64,000 nt of DNA, from the NCBI GenBank assembly GCA_963782965.1, contig CAWALV010000002.1, forward strand, positions 496,001 through 560,000, written 5' to 3'. Below, one piece after another: positions 58,401 through 64,000 of the stretch (position 1 is its first letter; each line of letters starts with the position of its first letter). Origin of the DNA: CAWALV01 sp963782965. GTDB taxonomy: Bacteria > Actinomycetota > Actinomycetes > Acidothermales > Acidothermaceae. Both the position numbers and the translations under genes were made by a program. A model generated the notes under the pieces. The model saw only the letters and a program-made list of their open reading frames with translations. It did not search any database and was not told the origin of the DNA.

Positions 58401-60761
58401 ATGCGAAAGCCGCTGCTCACGGTCGCCGTGCCGCAGCCGCAGCCGCAGCCACCGACCGACCGGCTCGTCCTCCCGGACGGCGATCGCCGGTTTCGGGTCC
58501 TTGCCGAACGAGGCAGCGACCTTGCCCTCATCTGTGACGCGCACCTGGTGATCCGGTATGCCGGCCCGTCGTTGACGCGACTCTTCGGATACGACTCATG
58601 CGACATCGTCGGCATGAGCGGCCTCGACTTCGTCCACCCTGACGATCGCGCCACAGCCGCTTCGGCCTGGCAAGCTTCCCTCGCATCGCCTGACACCCGG
58701 ATGGTCGCCGAGTTCCGGGCTCGCCACCGTGATGGAAGGTGGCGCTGGATCGAGTGCCGTGCGACCAACCTGCTGAATGACGACGCGGTGCATGGCGTCG
58801 TCATGAACGTCGCCGACGTCACGGATCGCCGGGAGGTCGCCGAAGCACTCGCCGAGGCCCAGCGGTTCCACCAGTCGATCCTCGAAGCGGCGCAAGAGGG
58901 CGTCTGGGTGCTCGACCTCAACGGGCGCAACCTCTTCGTCAACGCCCGGCTGGCCGAACTTCTCTCCACCACCCGCGAGGAGTTGGAACGCGGCTCGATC
59001 GCGGACTTCATCGACGGCCAGGCGCTCGAAATCATCCGGTCGCATCTGAGGTTGCGCGACGAGGGGGTCAGCGACAACTACGAGGTGGAGATATGCACGC
59101 GCTCGGGTGAGCGGCGCTGGCTGATGATCTACGGCTCGCCGCTGTACGACGACGCCGGCGCACACATCGGAAACCTCGGCATGTGTGCCGACATCTCCGA
59201 CCGCAAGCGCCTCGAGCAGGAGCTCGCCCGGCTCTCTCTCTACGACTCTTTGACCTCACTGCCCAACCAGGCGTTGCTCTTCGACCGGCTCCAGCAACTC
59301 GAGAACGAGACGGCGCGCACTGGCGCCGACCTGTCTGTCCTCTACTGCGACATCGACCGGTTCAAGCAGGTCAACGACGTACGCGGCCGCCACGTCGGCG
59401 ACGAAATCCTGGTCGCCTTCGCCGCGCGACTGCAGCAACTCGTTCGCGAAGGCGACACGGTCGCCCGGTTGGGCGGCAAGGAGTTCGTCGTCGTGTGCCC
59501 GAACACCGACACGGTTGCCGCGAGCCGGCTGGCGCGGGAGATTTCGGCGGCGATCCAGGTGCCGTTCGATCTCGGTGGCGAACACATCTATCTGAGCGCC
59601 AGCATCGGCGTCGCCGGCACACCGGACACGTCGCGTTCCGAACTCTTGCGCACCGCCGGTCATGCGCGGCATCGAGCCAAGGAACGCGGACGCTCGCGCG
59701 TCGAAGTACACGACAATGCCGCACAGGGCTCGGTGCAGGACAGCTTGCGGATGGTGGCCGACCTCCAGGATGCGTTGGAGGCCGAAGCACTCGACGTCCA
59801 CTATCAGCCGATCGTGCGGCTCGCCGATTCGATGCCGGTCGGTGTCGAGGCGCTGCTCCGCTGGACGCATCCGGAGTGGGGATCGGTGTCACCGGCGACA
59901 TTCATCCCGCTTGCCGAGGAGACCGGACTGATGCCGCGGCTCGGTGCCTGGAGCCTGCGGCGCGCCTGTCTCGACGGCGTCCGCGGGAAGCGATTGGACA
60001 ATCCCGATTGGCACGTCGCGGTAAACATTTCGACGCGGCAGCTCGGCGACCCGACCATCGTCGAGAGGGTGCGCGAAACACTTGACGTCACAGGCTTTCC
60101 GGCCCAGAAGCTGATGCTGGAAGTGACGGAGACGGCCGTCGTGATCGACGGTCAAGACGCACGCAGTGCGTTGACCGCTCTGCGTGCGCTCGGGGTTCGA
60201 GTTGCCATCGACGACTTCGGCACCGGCTACTCCTCGCTGAGCTACCTGCGTCAGTTCCCGGTGGACACGATCAAGATCGACCGCACCTTCGTCGCAGGCA
60301 TGGGGGAAGACGCTGACGATCTCGCAATCGTGGCGAGCTTGGTGAGCTTGGCCGCCGCTGTCGGCGTCGATGCGGTCGCCGAGGGCGTCGAGACCGAGGA
60401 GCAAGCCGACCTGTTGCGGCGCCTCGGCTGCCCGCTCGGCCAAGGATTCCTGTGGAGTCCCGCCGTTCCGGCCGACGCCTTGCCGGGCGTGCTCGCCGGG
60501 ATCGCGCGCGGTCAGCGCGGCGCGACCGGGCATGACGAAGCTGCCACGTCGTCGGTCGATCGCAACCCGTACTCGCCGTCACCTGACGATGCGGTGGCGG
60601 CGCGAATCATCGCCCTGCACCATGCCGGGGCGTCGCTGACGACCATCGCGGCCGCCCTCAACGCCGACGGGCTGATGACGAGCCGTGGCCTTCGGTGGCA
60701 CCGCAGCAGTGTCGCGCGGGTCATCGCGGATCGGCAGTTCCCCGGCGTGACGAACCGCTGA
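58401..60761 (+). CDS. PAS-PAS-GGDEF(degenerate)-EAL protein with C-terminal recombinase-like HTH
   Basis: The 786-residue protein has two PAS domains (about 25-145 and 155-275), a GGDEF domain whose signature is RLGGKEFVVV, and an intact EAL domain (GVEALLRW, LEVTETAVV, IDDFGTGYSSLSYLRQFP, KIDRTFVAGM, AEGVETEEQ). GGKEF suggests loss of cyclase activity, so it is probably a c-di-GMP phosphodiesterase. The last 60 residues (RIIALHHAGASLTTIAAALNADGLMTSRGLRWHRSSVARVI) look like the DNA-recognition part of serine recombinases, an unusual fusion. gaggaggcgagg precedes the ATG. Confidence 0.9.
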   Translation: MRKPLLTVAVPQPQPQPPTDRLVLPDGDRRFRVLAERGSDLALICDAHLVIRYAGPSLTRLFGYDSCDIVGMSGLDFVHPDDRATAASAWQASLASPDTRMVAEFRARHRDGRWRWIECRATNLLNDDAVHGVVMNVADVTDRREVAEALAEAQRFHQSILEAAQEGVWVLDLNGRNLFVNARLAELLSTTREELERGSIADFIDGQALEIIRSHLRLRDEGVSDNYEVEICTRSGERRWLMIYGSPLYDDAGAHIGNLGMCADISDRKRLEQELARLSLYDSLTSLPNQALLFDRLQQLENETARTGADLSVLYCDIDRFKQVNDVRGRHVGDEILVAFAARLQQLVREGDTVARLGGKEFVVVCPNTDTVAASRLAREISAAIQVPFDLGGEHIYLSASIGVAGTPDTSRSELLRTAGHARHRAKERGRSRVEVHDNAAQGSVQDSLRMVADLQDALEAEALDVHYQPIVRLADSMPVGVEALLRWTHPEWGSVSPATFIPLAEETGLMPRLGAWSLRRACLDGVRGKRLDNPDWHVAVNISTRQLGDPTIVERVRETLDVTGFPAQKLMLEVTETAVVIDGQDARSALTALRALGVRVAIDDFGTGYSSLSYLRQFPVDTIKIDRTFVAGMGEDADDLAIVASLVSLAAAVGVDAVAEGVETEEQADLLRRLGCPLGQGFLWSPAVPADALPGVLAGIARGQRGATGHDEAATSSVDRNPYSPSPDDAVAARIIALHHAGASLTTIAAALNADGLMTSRGLRWHRSSVARVIADRQFPGVTNR

Positions 60762-61024
60762 GCCGACACTTTTCGATGAACCGATACCCGGGCCGTTGCT
60801 CCGCCCGCGCCACCGCGATACGGCGATCGGTCTCACCGGCGCAGCGTGCTGGCACTCGGCGCAGCGAGCTCTGTTCCGACCGGCGCACCGAGCGATGTCG
60901 CAGACCTAGCACTTCGGGCCCAGGTAGGTGTGCCCGGCTCGCGAGTTCGATTTCGCTATCGAGAAAGTCCCTGCTGCGTACCGAAGGTTGACACGGAATG
61001 TCCTTGCCGAGGAAGGACCACGGT

Positions 61025-62851
61025 ATGTCCGCTCTGCGCAGGCGTCTCGACCGCTCCTCCTGCAACCTGTGGCGCCTCCGCGGACCGCGCCCGGTCAAGA
61101 CCTTCGCAGCCGTCGGGGCGCTTGCGGTCGTGGCGGCAGCGAGTAGCTCGACGGTCGCGGCTCCTCCGGCTGCCGGTGGCCCGCTCGTCTCCTACGTCGC
61201 GGTTGGGCAAGCAGGCGTCTCAGTCCGGACGGTGGCGGCCGAAGTCGAAGCCCTGGGCGGGCACGTCGATGCGCAACTGCCGCTCGCCGATGCCGTCGTC
61301 GTCCGGCTGCCTCGCGCAACCTCGGCACCGGCAGGCGTGGTGTTGGTCCCCGACGCCCCGATGAAGCTGGACGGCGTCGATGCCGGCACCGTTGACGCCG
61401 GCACAGCCGACAGCCCCGCAGACACCGTTCGCCAGACCGTCGGCGTCCCGGACGGTGTCGACGGACGCGGTGTGAAGGTCGCGCTGGTCGACACAGGGGT
61501 GTATGACTCCGCCGATCTCGCGGGTCGCGTCGTCCACGTCGACCTCGGTGGTGCCTCGGAAGGCGACGGCTTCGGGCACGGCACTTTCATGGCCGGCATC
61601 ATCGCCGGCGACGGCTCCTCCTCCGGTGGTGTGTACGCCGGCCTCGCGCCCGGCGCCGGCCTCATCGATGTGAAAGTGGCGACGGCCGACGGAACCACCA
61701 CGCTCAGCCGGGTGCTCATGGGCTTGCAGGCCGTTGCGACGATGCACGCGACGGACCCGACACTGCGCGTGGTCAACGTCTCGTTGTCGTCGGGCAGTTC
61801 GTTGCCACCGCAGTTCGATCCGCTTGCACGTGCCCTCGATATGTTGTGGCACTCGGGGATGACTGTCGTGGTCGCTGCTGGCAACAGCGGACCGGCCGCG
61901 GGTACGGTGAGCGCGCCTGGTGACGATCCGACAGTCCTGACCGTCGGAGCGCTGGACGAGAACGGCACCTCGGATCGTGGCGACGACGTCGTTGCGGGCT
62001 TCTCCTCCCGCGGCCCGACGTCGACCGGTGACGCCAAGCCCGACGTCGTCGCACCGGGCATGCACGTGGTCTCGCTGCGCGACCCGGGCGGCGTCATCGA
62101 CAGGGGCTATCCCTCCGCTCGGGTCGGCGAGCGCTACTTCGTCGGCAGTGGCACCTCGATGTCTGCGGCGGTCGTCAGCGGCGTGGTTGCCGATCTCCTG
62201 TCTGTGCGACCGAACCTTCGCCCGGACGACGTGAAGGCGATGCTCAGCGACACCGCTTACGCCGCCGCGGGATTCGGCGACGCGATGGCGGCCGGGAGCG
62301 GCGGGGTCGACCTCGGCGCCGCGCTGGTCGCGTCAGCGGGTCACGACAACGGGCACGGCAACGCCAACAGCAATCACGGGTCACCGGCAACCGGCGCGAA
62401 CGCCAAGCATGGTCGGGCCAGTGCCGTCGACGCCGGTGGCCCGCCGGAGAAGGACGCCGCGACCTGGGCCAGGTTCGCTGCCGCCTGGCAGCACGATGAC
62501 TACACCGCGGCGGCAAGGGCGTGGGCGGCACTCAGCCCGCAGGCCCGCAGCTGGGCGGCGCGCGCCTGGGCGATGAATCTTTGGGCCGACGCCGCCTTGA
62601 CCGGCGACCAGCAGTTGCTGGCCCGGGCCTGGTCGGCGCGCGCCTGGGTCGGGGATGGGTGGTTGGCGCGGGCGTGGGCGGCGCGGGCGTGGGCCAGCGA
62701 GGACTGGGCGGCGCGGGCGTGGTCGGCTCGCGCCTGGTCGGCCCGGGCGTGGTCTGCGGCGGACTGGTCGGCCCGGGCGTGGTCGGTATCGACCTGGGCG
62801 AACGGCGCGTGGTCGGCGGGCTCCTGGCTCGGCGACATATGGGGCCGATGA
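61025..62851 (+). CDS. Secreted subtilisin-like S8 peptidase with C-terminal ARAW repeats
   Basis: The 608-residue protein has a signal peptide (VKTFAAVGALAVVAAASSSTVAAPP), a pro-region and an S8 catalytic domain: Asp near residue 157 (VALVDTGVYD), His near 185 (GFGHGTFMAGIIAG), Ser near 377 (GSGTSMSAAVVSG). The last 110 residues contain ten ARAW motifs with other tryptophans (ARAWSARAWSARAWSAADW). The repeats may bind wall or act as an intramolecular spacer; no function is known. The ATG at 61025 with ggaagga upstream is preferred over the one at 60998. The next gene starts at its stop. Confidence 0.88.
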   Translation: MSALRRRLDRSSCNLWRLRGPRPVKTFAAVGALAVVAAASSSTVAAPPAAGGPLVSYVAVGQAGVSVRTVAAEVEALGGHVDAQLPLADAVVVRLPRATSAPAGVVLVPDAPMKLDGVDAGTVDAGTADSPADTVRQTVGVPDGVDGRGVKVALVDTGVYDSADLAGRVVHVDLGGASEGDGFGHGTFMAGIIAGDGSSSGGVYAGLAPGAGLIDVKVATADGTTTLSRVLMGLQAVATMHATDPTLRVVNVSLSSGSSLPPQFDPLARALDMLWHSGMTVVVAAGNSGPAAGTVSAPGDDPTVLTVGALDENGTSDRGDDVVAGFSSRGPTSTGDAKPDVVAPGMHVVSLRDPGGVIDRGYPSARVGERYFVGSGTSMSAAVVSGVVADLLSVRPNLRPDDVKAMLSDTAYAAAGFGDAMAAGSGGVDLGAALVASAGHDNGHGNANSNHGSPATGANAKHGRASAVDAGGPPEKDAATWARFAAAWQHDDYTAAARAWAALSPQARSWAARAWAMNLWADAALTGDQQLLARAWSARAWVGDGWLARAWAARAWASEDWAARAWSARAWSARAWSAADWSARAWSVSTWANGAWSAGSWLGDIWGR

Positions 62852-64000
62852 TGAGCGCAGCGACGACTGCGGCGGCGATGCCGCCCGCGGCGCAGTCACC
62901 AACGGCCACCCGGTCACGGGTGCACCGCGTCGTCGCGGTGACCGTGCTGACCGGAGCGATAGCGGTGGCAGTCGTGGCCAGCGTGCACTGGGCCTACCAG
63001 CCTCGAGTGCATGCGGTGCCGACGTGGGCCGCCGTGCTCCTGGTCGCCTCCTGTCTCGGCGAGCTCGCCTACGTGCGCATGCGCCATGGCGCGTCGGCTG
63101 AAGACCTCACCTTCTACGAGGCCGTCGTGGTGGCCGGCGTCCTGCTGCTGCCGCCGTGGCTCGCCCTCGTCGTCCCGTTGGCGGCGTTGGTGCTCGCCAG
63201 CGCGGTCATGCGCCGCCAACCGCTGAAGACGCTGTTCAATCTCGGCACCTACGCGGCAAGCACATCGGCGATGGTCGCGATCTACTCCGCGATCGGTGGC
63301 GCTCGCGGCGTGTTCTCGGTCGCCTCAGTCGTCGGTGCCGTGGTGGCGACTTTCGCGTTCGCAGCGGTCAACCTGCTGGCCTTGTCTGCGGTGTTGAGCG
63401 CGAGCGAGGGCGGCTCGGTGCGCGCTGTCTTGCGCGACGAATGGCGGCTGTCGGCATTCATGGCACTCGGCAACGTGGCACTCGGCGCGGTCGCGGTTGC
63501 GCTCGCCATGGACACCCCGGTGTTGCTGGCGTTCGCGGCATTGCCTGCACTGACGCTGGGATACGCCTACCGCGCGGCCGCCAACGGCGCCGACGAGCGT
63601 GAGCGGGCGAGTCACCTGCTCGCACTGACAGGCGTGCTGGCCGGCGGGCTCACCACGGAGGAACTCATTCGCGAGGTCGCAACGGTCGTATGTCGTGCGT
63701 TCAACGCCTCGAGCGTCCGCGTCCTGGTGCCGGATTGCTCGTGGGTCGTCGCGGTGCCTGACGGCGCAGCAAGCATGGTGGGCACGATCGAGGCGGTCGA
63801 TGCCGATGCGGGCGAAGGCGTGGGCGTCGTTCAACTCCAACTCGCGCTCGGAGCCCGATCGGGCGACCGCGGCAGCCGCCCGTGGGCCACCAAGCAGGCC
63901 CGGCTGGGCGACGGCGAACGAGTCCTGCTCGCCTCGATCACGCGAATGCTGGCGTCGGCGTTGAGCCGCGGCTTGCAGGCTGCTGCGTTGCGGGAGCAGA
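62851..64000 (+). CDS. Polytopic membrane sensor, start of a longer protein (partial)
   Basis: The 383 codons present start MSAATTAAAMPPAAQ. They encode about 7-8 hydrophobic helices up to residue about 235 (VVAVTVLTGAIAVAVVASVHWAY, TWAAVLLVASCLGELAYV, and so on), then a GAF-like cytoplasmic start (LLALTGVLAGGLTTEELIREVATVVCRAFNASSVRVLVP). The frame is open at the window end. Such proteins often end in GGDEF-EAL domains, so it may be another c-di-GMP enzyme; that part is not visible. An ATG at 62848 also exists and overlaps the protease stop (ATGA). Confidence 0.75.
   Translation, partial: MSAATTAAAMPPAAQSPTATRSRVHRVVAVTVLTGAIAVAVVASVHWAYQPRVHAVPTWAAVLLVASCLGELAYVRMRHGASAEDLTFYEAVVVAGVLLLPPWLALVVPLAALVLASAVMRRQPLKTLFNLGTYAASTSAMVAIYSAIGGARGVFSVASVVGAVVATFAFAAVNLLALSAVLSASEGGSVRAVLRDEWRLSAFMALGNVALGAVAVALAMDTPVLLAFAALPALTLGYAYRAAANGADERERASHLLALTGVLAGGLTTEELIREVATVVCRAFNASSVRVLVPDCSWVVAVPDGAASMVGTIEAVDADAGEGVGVVQLQLALGARSGDRGSRPWATKQARLGDGERVLLASITRMLASALSRGLQAAALREQ

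Noticed and set aside
60602..60761. Integrated prophage suggested by recombinase-like sequence
   Set aside because: Only an HTH-like tail of a c-di-GMP protein; no catalytic resolvase domain, att site or phage gene nearby.

Overview
The window is chromosomal DNA from a high-GC actinobacterium. Supporting signs are frequent GTG/TTG starts, dense gene packing with many ATGA/GTGA start-stop overlaps, actinobacterial-only families (DUF3027, DUF2530, a CspB-type cold-shock protein with a C-terminal tail, 13E12/DUF222-HNH), an F420-dependent oxidoreductase, futalosine-pathway menaquinone genes and a Streptomyces-type CebR cellobiose system. The lineage below class level cannot be fixed from the sequence; a Frankiales/Acidothermales-like soil actinobacterium is a guess. 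No tRNA, rRNA, CRISPR array, insertion sequence or prophage was seen.

0-24 kb is mostly conserved core. It holds a soluble MCP-like sensor, a DUF3352-type membrane protein, cold-shock protein, mqnB-mqnD, an MFS transporter, DUF3027 plus a sacsin-like GHKL ATPase, DUF2530, a MarR-MFS pair with a clear operator, an HNH protein, a PPOX protein, ThpR, a cyclic-nucleotide-binding protein, a frameshifted aldo/keto reductase, MFS, serC, citrate synthase, pdxH, a thioesterase and a UdgX-type DNA glycosylase. From memory, several of these neighbours (cspB, MFS, DUF3027, DUF2530/MarR, serC, citA) occur in a similar order in mycobacteria.

24-35 kb is mixed: a phosphatase, a polymerase/ligase-like polytopic membrane protein, an aldose epimerase, small membrane proteins, an F420-dependent oxidoreductase, topoisomerase IB, two MFS transporters, and a small isoprenoid-quinone-like group (methyltransferase, membrane protein, degenerate polyprenyl synthase).

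35-43 kb is a cellulose/cello-oligosaccharide unit: binding protein, two permeases, GH1 beta-glucosidase, LacI-type CebR and a secreted GH6 cellulase. Inverted repeats resembling the CebR operator lie upstream of both cebE and the cellulase. cebE and cebF carry single-base frameshifts.

43-58 kb reads as a DosR/DevR-type hypoxia island: phosphoketolase, acetate kinase and ThuA; an Acg-like nitroreductase; a cNMP-binding protein; a conserved membrane protein; the DevR-like regulator; a GNAT/acyl-CoA-ligase fusion; a universal stress protein; a PNPOx protein; a DevS-like heme-GAF kinase; a phosphoribosyltransferase; and a HAD hydrolase. Four related 14-bp imperfect palindromes resembling the DosR box sit in its intergenic regions.

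58-64 kb holds a PAS-GGDEF-EAL protein with a recombinase-like helix-turn-helix tail, a secreted subtilase ending in ARAW repeats, and the start of a polytopic sensor cut by the window edge.

At least seven single-base frame breaks occur in four otherwise conserved genes. Base-calling error is the first explanation to exclude.
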